In this document: positions 1 through 10,174 of the stretch, one piece after another
How the letters are laid out: the number at the start of each line of letters is the position of its first letter
Position numbering within the stretch: position 1 is the stretch's first letter
Source of the DNA: Burkholderiaceae bacterium
GTDB lineage: Bacteria > Pseudomonadota > Gammaproteobacteria > Burkholderiales > Burkholderiaceae_D
Reading direction: 5' to 3'
Assembly (NCBI GenBank): GCA_018261755.1
Contig: JAGTRJ010000014.1
Location: 98,749-162,748 of the forward strand
Length of the DNA stretch: 64,000 bases
Made by a program: the position numbers and the translations under genes
Notes under the pieces: model-generated
The model's input: only the letters and a program-made list of their open reading frames with translations
The model's database searches: none
What the model was told of the DNA's origin: nothing

Positions 1-1592
1 TTGGCAGCGACGCTGGCATTCAAGCCAGATACTCGCGCCAGCAGCGGTGCCGAAGCGGTATTCACATCGACGCCGACTGCATTCACGCAATCCTCGACTA
101 CCGCATCAAGCGAGTCGGCCAGCTTGGTCTGTGCGACATCGTGCTGGTACTGGCCGACGCCGATCGATTTCGGGTCGATCTTGACCAGTTCTGCCAGCGG
201 ATCCTGCAGGCGGCGCGCAATCGATACCGCGCCGCGCAACGACACATCCAGTTCTGGCAATTCCTGCGATGCAAATTCGGAGGCGGAATAGACGGATGCG
301 CCAGCTTCGGACACGACAATCTTGTTGAGCTTGAGTTCCGGATGCAGGCGAATTAGGTCCTGTGCCAGCTTGTCGGTTTCGCGCGAAGCGGTGCCGTTGC
401 CGATGGCGATCAATGTGGCGTGATTTGCGTTTGCCAGGGCAGCCAGACGATGCAGCGACCCATCCCAGTCATCGCGTGGTGCGTGCGGGTAAATCGTGTC
501 GGTAGCAACCACCTTGCCGGTGGCGTCGGTCACCGCCACCTTGACGCCAGTACGCAAGCCGGGATCCAGGCCGATGGTCACGCGTTGTCCGGCAGGGGCG
601 GCCAGCAGCAAGTCTTTCAGATTGCGGGCAAACACATGGATTGCGTCCAGTTCTGCGCGTTCGCGCAATGCGCTCATCAGTTCGGTTTCGAGGTGCATTG
701 AAATGCGCACGCGCCAGGCCCAGCGTACCGTGTCCAGAAGCCACGGATCGGCCGCGCGCTGCTGGTTGCGGATGTCGAAGCGCGCTGCGATGCGCCCTTC
801 GCATGGGTTGTGCGGCGCATTCCATTTCGGTTTTTCTTGCTCACTGTCGAGCCTCAGCGTGACGTTCAGCACTTCTTCGCGCCGACCGCGGAACAGCGCC
901 AGCGCACGGTGTGACGGGATGGCGGCAATGTTTTCCGCAAAATCGAAATAGTCTGCGAATTTCGCTCCCGCATCTTCCTTGCCGGCGGCAACTTTGGCTT
1001 CGATTACGCCGTGTTCATTCAGGTAATCGCGCAGGCTGTGCAGCAATTCGGCATCTTCGGCGAAGCGCTCGATCAGGATTTGCCGCGCACCATCGAGCGC
1101 TGCTTTCGCATCCGGCACACCAGGGTTATCGCCGTTTTCGGAGGTGAAGGCGGGTTTCAGGTATTTTGCCGCTTCGGTTTCGGGTTCCAGCGTCGGCGCT
1201 GTTAGTAGCGCATCGGCCAGTGGCATCAGGCCGGCTTCGATTGCAATTTGCGCGCGTGTGCGGCGCTTGGGCCGGTATGGCAGGTACAGATCTTCGAGCC
1301 GCACCTTGTCTTCCGCCAAAAGGATGGCTTCGCGCAGCGCGGGCGTCAGTTTGCCCTGTTCGTCGATCGATTTCAGCACTGCCGCGCGACGGTCCTCTAG
1401 TTCGCGCAAATAGCGCAGCCGCTCTTCCAGCAGGCGCAGTTGGATGTCATCCAGTCCGCCGGTAGCCTCTTTGCGGTAGCGGGCAATGAAGGGCACGGTG
1501 GCGCCATCATCGAGCAGAGAGATCGCGGCCGCGATCTGGTTCGGGCGGGCGGCCAGTTCAATGGCCAGGCGTTGTTCGATGGTTGGCAGCAT
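1..1592 (-). CDS. tex: Transcription accessory protein Tex, 3' end beyond the window
   Basis: The minus strand reads open from an ATG at 1592 to the left edge, giving about 530 residues of a protein that is usually about 770-800. The N-terminus ([13 protein letters not shown], then [16 protein letters not shown]) and the later [11 protein letters not shown] stretch, which opens the YqgF/RNase H-like domain near residue 335, are typical of Tex. Tex is a cytoplasmic nucleic-acid-binding protein of the transcription machinery. The missing part should hold the rest of the YqgF fold, the helix-hairpin-helix repeats and the S1 domain. It is divergent from the SNF2 helicase gene; the 309-bp gap holds one copy of the 76-bp repeat. 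No internal stop was seen in the visible part. Confidence 0.93.
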   Translation of the reverse strand, partial: MLPTIEQRLAIELAARPNQIAAAISLLDDGATVPFIARYRKEATGGLDDIQLRLLEERLRYLRELEDRRAAVLKSIDEQGKLTPALREAILLAEDKVRLEDLYLPYRPKRRTRAQIAIEAGLMPLADALLTAPTLEPETEAAKYLKPAFTSENGDNPGVPDAKAALDGARQILIERFAEDAELLHSLRDYLNEHGVIEAKVAAGKEDAGAKFADYFDFAENIAAIPSHRALALFRGRREEVLNVTLRLDSEQEKPKWNAPHNPCEGRIAARFDIRNQQRAADPWLLDTVRWAWRVRISMHLETELMSALRERAELDAIHVFARNLKDLLLAAPAGQRVTIGLDPGLRTGVKVAVTDATGKVVATDTIYPHAPRDDWDGSLHRLAALANANHATLIAIGNGTASRETDKLAQDLIRLHPELKLNKIVVSEAGASVYSASEFASQELPELDVSLRGAVSIARRLQDPLAELVKIDPKSIGVGQYQHDVAQTKLADSLDAVVEDCVNAVGVDVNTASAPLLARVSGLNASVAA

Positions 1593-1901
1593 GACAAGTC
1601 CTTGCTGAAAAAATCAAGGGTGCAGATGATACGCAATTTGTGCGAATTCGCCAGCGGTGAACCGTGTTTTTTGGTATTTTTAGGATTAATGCTGGGGTAT
1701 GTGCCAAAAATGATGTTATTGGCCTCGATTTTGCTGGCTGTTTAAAAATACAGGTGGGAGTATATTGGGTGGTGCGATATGGTAGAAGTGCAACAAAAAA
1801 ATCGCGGAACCGCATTTTTCCCGTTTTGCTGGCGTGGATTTTGGTGGATAATAGGCACTTTTGGTCGCCTTTGTTCGCTACAAATTCGATTCAACGGGAT
1901 C
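1593..1901. other. Divergent intergenic region tex / SNF2 helicase
   Basis: This 309-bp region separates the divergent starts of tex and the SNF2 gene, so it should hold both promoters. It contains copy 1 of the 76-bp repeat at 1694-1767. I see no convincing small gene; the open frame from 1779 is an in-frame upstream extension of the helicase. Confidence 0.6.
1694..1767 (+). repeat. 76-bp intergenic repeat, copy 1
   Basis: It starts with GGGGTATGTGCC. GCTGG follows at offset 39 and ATACA-N6-AGTATATT ends the element, with AGTAT at offset 65. These offsets match the other five copies (16291, 29723, 36023, 37126, and 56864 reversed). This copy also happens to contain CTGT-N8-ACAG at 1738-1753. 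Confidence 0.8.
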
Positions 1902-4900
1902 ATGTATTTCACGATTGATGACATCCGCAAGCATTTCGAAGCCGCGATTATTCAGCGCGGCAGCGAGTTCGTGCGCAACGGCAATGTGTGCGAAATCAGC
2001 CTGGTGGGCAATTCGATCAAATCCAGCGTGCGCGGCGATGGCGACAAGCTGTTCCAGCAGGACATCCTGTTGTATCCGACGCGCAAGGGCATCAATTTCG
2101 ATGGCGTGTGCAATTGCGCGGTAGGACACAATTGCCGCCATGTCGCGGCAGCGCTAATTGCATTCATGGAGCAGGAAAGCGCGGCCGCGGCTTCGACCGG
2201 GTTGTCGGATGCGCTGCAAAATTTGCCGACCGGCGTTGCCAGTTGGTTGCAGCGGGTTGAGCGCGCTGCACAGACCCAGCGTCAGGTAACCGAAGAAGGG
2301 GATGCTGCAGCTTCCGCCTACCGTTTGCTGTTTGTGTTGTCGCCTGACAGGAGCGGCCGGCATGTGCTGCTGGCTGTGTGCAAGGGACGTTTGCGGCCGA
2401 ATGGCGAAATTTCGATGGCCAGCCCCGTCAGCGAACTGCACACCCTGCTGACCAACACGCCTGCTTACGTCAAGCCGGAAGATCTCGATCTGGTGCGGCT
2501 GTTCATCGCGATGCGCAGCGGGGTCGCGTCGCAGGCGACCAGCGCGTCAGAGCCGCGCGGCAAAATTGGCGCACAATTGCTACGAATGCTGATTGGCGAG
2601 CAGCGGCTGCTATGGACGAATTCATACGCCGACATGGCCAAGGGTTTGCTGTTTCCGCTGAAAGAGGCGCCGACGCGCGCCGCGGGTCTAGTCTGGCGCG
2701 AAGAGGGCGCGTCGCTGCGTCTGTCGTGGCAGTTCGAGCCGCCGGTTTCCGGCAATGGCTTGATGGATTACATCCTGCCAACCAGTCCGCCGTGGTATGT
2801 GGACAACCTGTCGTGTGGCGAATTGCGCCAGCAGGACGGCATCGCTGCGGTGCCGGTGAAGGAATTGCAGGAACTGGTTGCGCAAGCGCCGGTACTGTCG
2901 GCTGACGACAAGCCGGTGGTGTCGCATCTGTTATTGGCGCAGGGGTTGAATGCGATTGTGCCGCTGCCGGAGCAGGTGCAGGAAACCGTACGCGAAGACA
3001 TTAGGCCGGTGCCATGTCTGACGTTGGGCAGCGTGGCGCAGCCGACGCGGCATGGCGAGCGCTGGCATGATTATGCGGTACTGGCGTTTGATTACGATGG
3101 CGAAATGGTGCTGCCGGGACAGATTGGTCCGATCGTGCGCGAACGCAACGACAGCATCGAACGTATCGTGCGCCAGCAGCAGGTGGAAAACGATGCCAGC
3201 CAAGTGTTGGTTGCGCTCGGTTTCGCCGCGCCGCGCAAGCCGGCTTCGCTGCTGCGCGCGATCGCTGGCGCACTTGAACTGCCGTCGCAGGCGGAATGGA
3301 TGCGTTTCATTGGTGACGGACTTGCTGGCTTGGTGGTGCGCGGCTGGCGCATCGACAAGACGCCAGAATATCGTTACGAACTGACTGAAATCGACGACTG
3401 GTATGCTGCCGTCGAGGACAACACCAATGAGCCGGGCAAGAACTGGTTCGAGCTAGAACTCGGCATTGTCGTCAACGGCGTGCGTGTGTCGTTGCTGCCA
3501 GTATTGGTGACGCTGATTCGCAATGCGCCATTCGATTTTGATCCGCAGGCATTGGCGGCGCATGCCGACAACGATCAATTGCTGGCGACGCTGCCGGATG
3601 GCCGGCGCGTGGCGCTGCCATGGAAGCGCGTGAAACCGATTCTCGGCACACTGGGTGAACTGTATTTCAGCGATCGATTGGAAACCGATAGGCTGCGGTT
3701 GTCAAAACTCGATGCGGCGCGGCTGGCAGAGCTGGCGGCGGCAACGCAGTTGCGCTGGTCAGGCGGCGAAAATTTGTTGGAAATCGGTCAGAAGCTGAAT
3801 GAATTTGGCGGTGTCGTTCGGGTCGAAGCGCCGAAAGGCTTGACCGCGTCGTTGCGCGATTACCAGGTCGATGGCCTGTCATGGATGCAGTTTCTGCGCG
3901 AATACGGTTTTGCCGGCATTCTGGCCGACGACATGGGGCTGGGTAAGACGATCCAGACGTTGTCGCACATCCTGACCGAAAAGGAAGCCGGGCGGCTGGA
4001 CAAGCCGGTGCTGGTGATTGCGCCGACCAGTCTGATGAGCAACTGGCAGGATGAGGCCGCGCGCTTCGCGCCAGATTTGCGCGTGCTGCTGTTGCAGGGC
4101 AAAGAGCGAATGCCGCGCTTCGATCTGATCGGTCAGCACGATCTGGTACTGACGACCTATGCGCTTTTGCCGCGTGACGAGGAGATGCTGCAGGCGCACG
4201 AATACCACATGATCATTCTCGACGAGTCGCAATACATCAAGAACATGCGCTCGAAATCGGCGCAGGCGGCAGGCATGCTGCGTGCGCGCCACCGGCTGTG
4301 CCTGACGGGCACGCCGCTGGAAAACCATCTGGGCGAACTCTGGTCGCAATACCATTTCCTGCTGCCGAGTCTGTTGGGAGACGAAAAGAGTTTTAATACC
4401 GATTTTCGCAACCCGATTGAAAAGCTTGGCGACGAGGCGCGCCGCAATCTGCTGACGCGACGCATCAAGCCATTTTTGCTGCGCCGCACGAAAGACAAGG
4501 TGGCGAAGGAATTGCCGCCGAAGACCGAGGTCATCCGCAGTGTCGAACTCACTGGCGCACAGCGCGACCTGTACGAAACTGTGCGGCTGGCGATGGATAC
4601 CAAGATTCGTAGCGAAATTGCTAAAAAGGGCGTTGCACGCAGCCAGATCGTGATTCTGGAAGCGCTGTTGAAATTACGGCAGGTCTGTTGCGATCCGCGG
4701 CTGGTGAAAGGTGGGCACGGCCGCATCAACGCTGCTGCATCGGCCAAGCTGGCTGAGCTGATGGAGATGCTGGAAGAGTTGCTGGCGGAAAAACGCAACA
4801 TTCTGGTGTTTTCGCAGTTCACCAGCATGCTGACGTTGATCGAGGCTGAGCTGAAGGCGCGCGACATTCCGTATGCACTCCTGACTGGCGATACGGTCGA

Positions 4901-5255
4901 TCGCGCTGCCGCCATCCGTTCGTTCCAGCAGGGCGAAGTACCGTTGTTCCTGATCAGCCTGAAGGCTGGCGGCGTCGGCCTGAACCTGACCGCGGCAGAT
5001 ACGGTGATTCATTACGATCCGTGGTGGAATCCAGCAACTGAGACGCAGGCGACCGATCGCGCCTGGCGCATTGGTCAGGACAAGCCGGTATTCGTCTACA
5101 AATTGATTGCCAACGGCACGCTGGAACAGAAGATTCAGGAGCTGCAGCAGAAAAAAGCGGATCTGGCGCGCGCAATGCTTGCTGCCGGCGAAACGCAGAA
5201 CGTACAGATTACGCCGGAAGATCTGGAAGCGATTTTCGCGCCGCTGGAAGAGTGA
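1902..5255 (+). CDS. SWIM zinc-finger SNF2-family DEAD/H helicase
   Basis: Product of 1117 aa. It begins with a SWIM-type zinc finger near residues 70-90 (CNCAVGHNCRHV, the CxC...CxH pattern). A long middle region of unassigned fold follows. The SNF2/Swi2 ATPase core has motif I DDMGLGKT near residue 675, motif II DESQ near 774, and the C-terminal helicase lobe with QATDRAWRIGQ. Such proteins are ATP-driven double-stranded DNA translocases that remodel protein-DNA complexes; the bacterial target is unknown. The frame is open from 1779, but ATG 1902 (MYFTIDDIRKHFE) is preferred because the upstream 41 residues are low-complexity, Trp/Phe-rich and lie just after the repeat. The gene converges on dps across a 10-bp-stem hairpin. 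Confidence 0.9.
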   Translation: MYFTIDDIRKHFEAAIIQRGSEFVRNGNVCEISLVGNSIKSSVRGDGDKLFQQDILLYPTRKGINFDGVCNCAVGHNCRHVAAALIAFMEQESAAAASTGLSDALQNLPTGVASWLQRVERAAQTQRQVTEEGDAAASAYRLLFVLSPDRSGRHVLLAVCKGRLRPNGEISMASPVSELHTLLTNTPAYVKPEDLDLVRLFIAMRSGVASQATSASEPRGKIGAQLLRMLIGEQRLLWTNSYADMAKGLLFPLKEAPTRAAGLVWREEGASLRLSWQFEPPVSGNGLMDYILPTSPPWYVDNLSCGELRQQDGIAAVPVKELQELVAQAPVLSADDKPVVSHLLLAQGLNAIVPLPEQVQETVREDIRPVPCLTLGSVAQPTRHGERWHDYAVLAFDYDGEMVLPGQIGPIVRERNDSIERIVRQQQVENDASQVLVALGFAAPRKPASLLRAIAGALELPSQAEWMRFIGDGLAGLVVRGWRIDKTPEYRYELTEIDDWYAAVEDNTNEPGKNWFELELGIVVNGVRVSLLPVLVTLIRNAPFDFDPQALAAHADNDQLLATLPDGRRVALPWKRVKPILGTLGELYFSDRLETDRLRLSKLDAARLAELAAATQLRWSGGENLLEIGQKLNEFGGVVRVEAPKGLTASLRDYQVDGLSWMQFLREYGFAGILADDMGLGKTIQTLSHILTEKEAGRLDKPVLVIAPTSLMSNWQDEAARFAPDLRVLLLQGKERMPRFDLIGQHDLVLTTYALLPRDEEMLQAHEYHMIILDESQYIKNMRSKSAQAAGMLRARHRLCLTGTPLENHLGELWSQYHFLLPSLLGDEKSFNTDFRNPIEKLGDEARRNLLTRRIKPFLLRRTKDKVAKELPPKTEVIRSVELTGAQRDLYETVRLAMDTKIRSEIAKKGVARSQIVILEALLKLRQVCCDPRLVKGGHGRINAAASAKLAELMEMLEELLAEKRNILVFSQFTSMLTLIEAELKARDIPYALLTGDTVDRAAAIRSFQQGEVPLFLISLKAGGVGLNLTAADTVIHYDPWWNPATETQATDRAWRIGQDKPVFVYKLIANGTLEQKIQELQQKKADLARAMLAAGETQNVQITPEDLEAIFAPLEE

Positions 5256-5262
5256 CAGTCAA

Positions 5263-5286
5263 GGCCGGTGCAATGATGCACCGGCC
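5263..5286. terminator. Hairpin between convergent SNF2 and dps genes
   Basis: A perfect 10-bp stem (GGCCGGTGCA / TGCACCGGCC) with loop ATGA lies 8 bp after the SNF2 stop and 14 bp beyond the dps stop. No long T-run follows on either strand, so it may stabilise 3' ends rather than act as a strong intrinsic terminator. Confidence 0.6.
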
Positions 5287-5300
5287 AATTCCTTAGGGCT

Positions 5301-5825
5301 TTACTTTTTCCTGCCTTTGACGGCCTTGACCGGGGCCGACGGACTTGCGTCGAGCAGGCTTCTGAGCATCCACGCATTTTTTTCATGGATTTGCAGGCGC
5401 TGCACCATGATATCGACCGAAGGCTGGTCGTCCGCCTTGTCGGCTACAGCCAGTGCTGCACGGCAGGAGCGGGTGACAGCCTCCTGTCCGGCAATCAATT
5501 CGCGGATCATGCTATCTGCGCTCAATGTACCCTCGACTTCCTTGATGGACGACAGTTTCAGGAATTCCCTGAACGTGCCAGGTGCCGGATAACCGAGCGA
5601 GCGGATGCGTTCGGCAATGGCATCCAGTGCATTCCATAGTTCAGTGTATTGATCCATGAACATCAGGTGCAGCGTCTGGAACATCGGACCAGTCACGTTC
5701 CAGTGGTAATTGTGTGTTTTCAGGTACAGCACGAAGCTGTCGGCGAGCACCTTGGATAACGCGTCGCTGATGGCCGCGCGATCCTTGGCCGAAATGCCGA
5801 TGTCAATCGCAGGTACATTGCTCAT
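5301..5825 (-). CDS. dps: Dps-family ferritin-like DNA-protection protein
   Basis: 174 aa, normal for Dps. The diagnostic ferroxidase segment HNYHWNVTGP is followed by MDQYTELWNALDAIAERIRSLG, which supplies the Asp/Glu ligands of the inter-subunit di-iron site. Dps dodecamers oxidise Fe(II) with peroxide, store the iron and often coat DNA. The short Lys/Arg-rich C-terminus (VKAVKGRKK) could help DNA binding (inference). ATG 5825 has a good ribosome site (GAGGGA, 6 nt upstream). Expression in stationary phase or under peroxide stress is usual in the family, but I see no OxyR site I would defend. Confidence 0.95.
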   Translation of the reverse strand: MSNVPAIDIGISAKDRAAISDALSKVLADSFVLYLKTHNYHWNVTGPMFQTLHLMFMDQYTELWNALDAIAERIRSLGYPAPGTFREFLKLSSIKEVEGTLSADSMIRELIAGQEAVTRSCRAALAVADKADDQPSVDIMVQRLQIHEKNAWMLRSLLDASPSAPVKAVKGRKK

Positions 5826-5972
5826 GTTAATTCCCTCTCATCGTTAAAAAGAAGAAGCAGCGCTTCCATTCTACTCATATTCGCCAGAGTCGTGTTTTGA
5901 TGCATCACAGCAAATTCTGACCGGTTTCGGAAGCATGCAGGATTTATGCCTTAATTCAAGCGACAAGGCCGT

Positions 5973-5978
5973 TATAAT
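5973..5978 (+). promoter_or_regulatory. Possible -10 box (TATAAT) for the hydrolase gene
   Basis: A perfect TATAAT lies 36 bp before the ATG at 6015. The matching -35 is weak (CTTAAT at 17-bp spacing), so this is only a plausible promoter. Confidence 0.35.
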
Positions 5979-6014
5979 GCAATCCAACATTATTCTGCAA
6001 ATTTCGACGAGCGC

Positions 6015-6758
6015 ATGATTGATCTGTCCAAATTGGGGCTTGAGGGCCTTGATCTTTCCTTTCTTCCTCCGTCGATTCTTGGGCGGCTGTCTTTTTCGCC
6101 TACAGCACCGGTCAAGCCGCCGTTCCCGCCGGGACGGCACCGGCTTGGCCTGTCGGCAGAGCGCGATACAATCTTGGTCGTGCCGGAAGGGATGGAAGCC
6201 AGCAAGCCAGTACGGTTGCTGGTGATGTTTCATGGTGCGAATGGAAGCGCTGAAAAGGTGCTCCCATTTTTTGAGCACCATGCACACCAGCGCAATTTCC
6301 TGTTGCTGGTGCCTCAGTCCACTTTCGCGACCTGGGATCTGACCATCGCAGGCAATGGCCCCGATTTGGAGCGGCTCGACCAGGCGCTGGCTGAAATCGC
6401 TTCTCGCTACGAAATTGACCGCAATCATTTTGGATTTTGCGGGTTTTCCGATGGCGCTAGCTACTCGCTTTCGATAGGTGTTTCCAATGGCGACCGGCTT
6501 AGCCATGTGATCGCGCTGTCCGGCGGTTTTATGAATGCCTATCAGCCCATTGGCAAGCCGCTCATTTTCATCGCTCACAGCCCTGAAGACGAGCAATTGC
6601 CGATCGATGCCAGCGGACGAAAACACGTCAGGCAACTCAAGGAAGCCGGCTACGAAGTCGAGTACTTCGAATTCAATGGCCGGCATGTCATTCACCCGCA
6701 CGTGGTGGAAAGGGCTGTGGATTTTTTCCTCAATCGGAGCAAATCCTCCGACCATTAA
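6015..6758 (+). CDS. Alpha/beta-hydrolase, phospholipase/carboxylesterase-like
   Basis: 247 aa with an alpha/beta-hydrolase layout: oxyanion-loop HGANGS near residue 73, nucleophile elbow GFSDGAS with Ser145, a candidate acid Asp192 or Asp198 (SPEDEQLPID) and a candidate His at 224-229 (GRHVIHPH). The overall pattern (VMFHGANG, VPQST, NHFGFCGFSDGAS) resembles the feruloyl-esterase / PHB-depolymerase-like and YpfH-type esterases. The natural substrate cannot be read from the sequence. No signal peptide, so probably cytoplasmic. The next gene, an AAA ATPase, lies 159 bp downstream on the same strand; co-transcription is possible but unproven. Confidence 0.8.
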   Translation: MIDLSKLGLEGLDLSFLPPSILGRLSFSPTAPVKPPFPPGRHRLGLSAERDTILVVPEGMEASKPVRLLVMFHGANGSAEKVLPFFEHHAHQRNFLLLVPQSTFATWDLTIAGNGPDLERLDQALAEIASRYEIDRNHFGFCGFSDGASYSLSIGVSNGDRLSHVIALSGGFMNAYQPIGKPLIFIAHSPEDEQLPIDASGRKHVRQLKEAGYEVEYFEFNGRHVIHPHVVERAVDFFLNRSKSSDH

Positions 6759-6917
6759 GCATCCCTCAAGTAAGTTATCGCGCTTGGCAACGAATGGCAT
6801 GTGCCGCGCCGGTTCTATGCGATAACAAACAGGACGCCAGCAAAACTTCAGATCGAGCCCGCTTCACGAATACGAATCGCGTAAAATCGCATTCACTTGT
6901 CGACAGCTTGGATTAAT

Positions 6918-8585
6918 ATGGAATTTGATATCGCCATACCTTTTGCCACAAAACTGATTCCTCACCTTTTGCCTGACACCCCCCTGGTCGAACGATTGTC
7001 TTCGCACGGGCTAACCTCAGGCAAAATCGTGGTGCCTTCCCGCCTTTTCAGTGAGCATGATCTTGAGCAGTTGGACAAGCTGGCCAAGCAAGATAAAGAC
7101 TTGTCTTTGCAGTTTCAGATTATCGCCTTGAGAAATATTCTGCAGGACAATGGTGCTCAGGTGGTGGATGATCTGCTGCAATTAGTGCCGGCGATTGTGG
7201 CATACCTGTCGCGGCATGCGATTGACGGCTGGCTGTATCGTCGTAACCGGGATGGCATCCTGTTGCCGTGGCTGGTTGATTCGATTGAATACATTGAACC
7301 CCCTGAGGGGACCGGGTTGCCATTCGTTGCCATCAGCCTGCTGGCCAATACGATGCAGTCGGCCAATCGGCAAGAAGAGGATGCGGACAATGCTGAAATG
7401 TGGCGTTCTGGCATGACCAATGCGATTCTGTTTCGGCGTCGCGAAATGGGGCAATGGACAGTCCCGGAACTGCTGGCACGCAAAGGTTTTTTCCGGGAGT
7501 GCCCTGAATTTAAGGCCGAATACGAAGCACAGGTTGCGCGCTTTCAACGGTTTCAGCCTCAGTCGGGCAAGCAATTCTATGCGCGTAATCATGCTTTCCT
7601 GCTGAGTCCGGAAAAGCGCCTAGATGGACTTGAGTTCTATCGCTTCGAGAAAGACATTCCCGTCAAATGCATTAATGACGAGGAAATGATTAGCCGACGA
7701 ATTGAAGTTAATACAGACCGTCGCGCGGGTTGTGTTCATGGTCTCGACTTCACCCGCATTCCGTTGCATTGCTACCTCCACATGTTCCATCTGGAGCTGC
7801 ATGAAAACATCTGGGTCCATGTGCAGAATCTGGAGGAGTATTCGTACCGTCCTGGTTTGCGCGACAAGCTGGTTTTGCCGCAGCAGCACCGCATTCTGAT
7901 TGATATTCTGACGTCGCGCATGGACATGCTGATGGACGACATCATCGAGGGAAAATCGGGCGGCACGACCATCCTCTGCATGGGCGCTCCCGGCCTGGGC
8001 AAAACCCTTACCGCAGAAGTGTATTCTGAAGTCGTGGGTAAGCCGCTATATCGCGTACATTCCGGTCAGCTCGGCACATCTGCTGAATCGGTTGAATCTT
8101 CGCTCGCTGCAATTTTGCGCCGCGCCGCCCGCTGGGAATGCATCCTGCTGCTGGACGAGGCCGACGTTTACATCCGCAAGCGTGACAATGACATGCAGCA
8201 CAATGCCATCGTTGCTGAATTTTTGCGCACGCTGGAATATTTTAACGGTTTGCTCTTCATGACGACCAACCGCATGGACGATGTCGACGATGCCATTCTT
8301 TCCCGTTGCATTGCGGTCATTCGCTATGAAATTCCCCCACGCGAAGACGCCATCCGTCTGTGGCGTACGCTTGCCGATCAATTCCGCATCCCCATCTCCG
8401 ACAGCCTCGTTCAGGAACTGGTCGAAACATTCCCGAACTCAAGTGGGCGCGACATCAAGGAGTTGCTAAAGCTGACCAGTCGTTTCTGTGCAGGTGTCAA
8501 TGAGGCTGTTTCCCTGCCTGCCTTCAAGCAGTGTGCAGCCTTCCGTGGGAAGAGCGGTTATCGGGATGGAGCACATTTGTCCTGA
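6918..8585 (+). CDS. Stand-alone AAA-family ATPase with uncharacterised N-terminal domain
   Basis: 555 aa from ATG 6918; an in-frame TTG at 6897 is possible but less likely. The C-terminal third is a single AAA module: Walker A GAPGLGKT at residues 356-363, Walker B ILLLDEAD with Asp413-Glu414, sensor-1 segment MTTNRMD, and a small helical lid domain. The first ~330 residues match no family I can name; a segment just before the AAA domain (WVHVQNLEEYSYRPG) is reminiscent of the linker in fungal AAA proteins that carry a DUF7025-like N-domain. It probably remodels or unfolds a protein partner in the cytoplasm. The neighbouring hydrolase is the only contextual hint. Confidence 0.8.
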   Translation: MEFDIAIPFATKLIPHLLPDTPLVERLSSHGLTSGKIVVPSRLFSEHDLEQLDKLAKQDKDLSLQFQIIALRNILQDNGAQVVDDLLQLVPAIVAYLSRHAIDGWLYRRNRDGILLPWLVDSIEYIEPPEGTGLPFVAISLLANTMQSANRQEEDADNAEMWRSGMTNAILFRRREMGQWTVPELLARKGFFRECPEFKAEYEAQVARFQRFQPQSGKQFYARNHAFLLSPEKRLDGLEFYRFEKDIPVKCINDEEMISRRIEVNTDRRAGCVHGLDFTRIPLHCYLHMFHLELHENIWVHVQNLEEYSYRPGLRDKLVLPQQHRILIDILTSRMDMLMDDIIEGKSGGTTILCMGAPGLGKTLTAEVYSEVVGKPLYRVHSGQLGTSAESVESSLAAILRRAARWECILLLDEADVYIRKRDNDMQHNAIVAEFLRTLEYFNGLLFMTTNRMDDVDDAILSRCIAVIRYEIPPREDAIRLWRTLADQFRIPISDSLVQELVETFPNSSGRDIKELLKLTSRFCAGVNEAVSLPAFKQCAAFRGKSGYRDGAHLS

Positions 8586-8676
8586 AGCGGTATTGCAACA
8601 GAAGCACGTACACGAAAAGCGCGCTCGCCTTGAGCAGTGGCGATGCGCGTAAGGGATTCAAACAGCATATATAAAT

Positions 8677-8707
8677 AAAAACGGCGCCCGAAGGCGCCGT
8701 TTTTATT
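8677..8707 (-). terminator. Intrinsic terminator of frc (bidirectional)
   Basis: Stem ACGGCGCC / GGCGCCGT, with a TTCG tetraloop on the minus strand, is flanked by A5 and T5 tracts. It lies about 20 bp past the frc stop and 90 bp past the AAA gene stop, so it can end both transcripts. Confidence 0.9.
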
Positions 8708-8725
8708 TCTGCCGAAAGACAGAGA

Positions 8726-10000
8726 TTACTTGCCGTACAGAGCGGTGGTGCCGTTAGCAACCATCGCTGCGATTTCTGCGTCGGAGTAACCCAGCGACTT
8801 CAGAACTTCTTCGCTGTGCTCGCCCAGCATCGGGGAGCGGGTGATTTCGACTTCGGACTCCGAGAACTTGATCGGGGAACCGATGGTCAGGTACTTGCCA
8901 CGGACCGGGTGATCAACTTCAACGATGGTCTTGACCTTGCGCAGGGACGGATCGTGTGCCAGTTCCTTGAAGGAGTTAACCGGACCGCAAGGAATGTCGT
9001 ACTCAGCTGCCCAACGGGTAACTTCGTGCTTGTCCTTGTCTTGGAACTTGGACTCGATGTACTTGATAACTTGGAAGAACTTGTCGCGGCGAGCTTCGAA
9101 CGTGTTGTAGTTCGGATCGTCTTTCCATTCCGGCTTGTCAACCATGTCGCAAATCTTGGCCCATGCGGAAGCTTGAACCGTGAAGTACACGTAGTTGTTG
9201 GTGTCGTCCGGCGAGGTCGGCTTACATTTCAGAACCCAGCCCGGCTGACCGCCGCCGCCTGCGTTACCGCCGCGCGGGGTGGAATCGCCCAGCGGCAATT
9301 TCAGTTCGTTGTGCGGATATTCGTCCAGCTTGCCGGTGCGTTCCAGACGTTGCTGATCGCGCAGCTTGACGCGGCACAGGTTCAGCACGGAGTCTTGCAT
9401 TGCAACGTTAACCTTCTGGCCACGGCCAGTGCGGTTCTTGTATTGCAGTGCTGCCAGAATACCGATACACAGGTGCATACCGGAGTTGGAGTCACCCAGA
9501 GCTGCGCCGGAAACCGTCGGCGGGCCGTCCCAGAAACCGGTGGTGGAAGCTGCACCGCCGGTGCACTGTGCCACGTTTTCGTATACTTTGAACGACTCGT
9601 TGGCGTGGCCTTCAGCATAGCCCTTGACCGAAGCCAGGACGATGCCAGGATTGATCTTCTGGATGTTTTCCCAGGAGAAGCCCATGCGGTCCAGAGCGCC
9701 CGGCGCGAAGTTTTCGACCATCACGTCGCTTTGCTTGATCAGGCGGGTCAGGATGTCCTTGCCTTCAGCGGTACGTGCGTTCAGGCACATCGCGCGCTTG
9801 TTGCCGTTGAACATTGTGAAGTACAGCGAGTCTGCACCTTCGACGTCACGCAGCCAGTCGCGGGTGGCGTCGCCGGAACCCGGCATTTCGCACTTGATAA
9901 CGTCTGCACCCAATTGGCCCAGCAGCTGGGTACATGCAGGACCAGCTTGCACGTGCGTGAAGTCCAGCACTTTGATACCTTCTAATGCTTTAGTCGACAT
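8726..10000 (-). CDS. frc: Formyl-CoA:oxalate CoA-transferase
   Basis: 424 aa, the usual length of this class III CoA-transferase. It converts formyl-CoA plus oxalate to oxalyl-CoA plus formate in the cytoplasm, the activation step of oxalate breakdown. [31 protein letters not shown] (holding the catalytic Asp of the family), GYAEGHANE and the flexible glycine loop [12 protein letters not shown] are all present and match Oxalobacter Frc as I remember it. Codon choice is strongly biased (AAC, GAC, CTG, GGT), which suggests very high expression. ATG 10000 has AAAGGA about 10 nt upstream. The partner oxalyl-CoA decarboxylase (oxc) is not adjacent; the oxlT-like carrier is 4.3 kb away on the same strand. 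Confidence 0.96.
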   Translation of the reverse strand: MSTKALEGIKVLDFTHVQAGPACTQLLGQLGADVIKCEMPGSGDATRDWLRDVEGADSLYFTMFNGNKRAMCLNARTAEGKDILTRLIKQSDVMVENFAPGALDRMGFSWENIQKINPGIVLASVKGYAEGHANESFKVYENVAQCTGGAASTTGFWDGPPTVSGAALGDSNSGMHLCIGILAALQYKNRTGRGQKVNVAMQDSVLNLCRVKLRDQQRLERTGKLDEYPHNELKLPLGDSTPRGGNAGGGGQPGWVLKCKPTSPDDTNNYVYFTVQASAWAKICDMVDKPEWKDDPNYNTFEARRDKFFQVIKYIESKFQDKDKHEVTRWAAEYDIPCGPVNSFKELAHDPSLRKVKTIVEVDHPVRGKYLTIGSPIKFSESEVEITRSPMLGEHSEEVLKSLGYSDAEIAAMVANGTTALYGK

Positions 10001-10174
10001 AATCTCAAAATTCCTTTTGATTTAGTTGTTCCTGTAACAGACCACAAGGGTTCTGCCCAGCTGGTAAAAATCGCCTTGGTAAAGCGAGTTGGTTTATAGC
10101 TTTCAAGCCCCTAAAACCCCATTTATTCAATGGAATAGGGCCAGTCTGCTTAGAAGCACCTGGCATTTTACCCA

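Noticed and set aside
1738..1753. Perfect LexA-like palindrome CTGT-N8-ACAG upstream of the SNF2 helicase
   Set aside because: It lies inside copy 1 of the 76-bp repeat at a position where the other copies do not keep it, so it is probably a chance variant of the repeat rather than an SOS box.
5871..6800. Minus-strand open frame of 309 codons
   Set aside because: It is antisense to the alpha/beta-hydrolase gene, which has a nucleophile elbow and a family-like length.
8816..9985. Long plus-strand open frame of 389 codons
   Set aside because: It is fully antisense to frc, whose protein is unmistakable, and has no recognisable domain; strong codon bias in frc leaves the opposite strand open.
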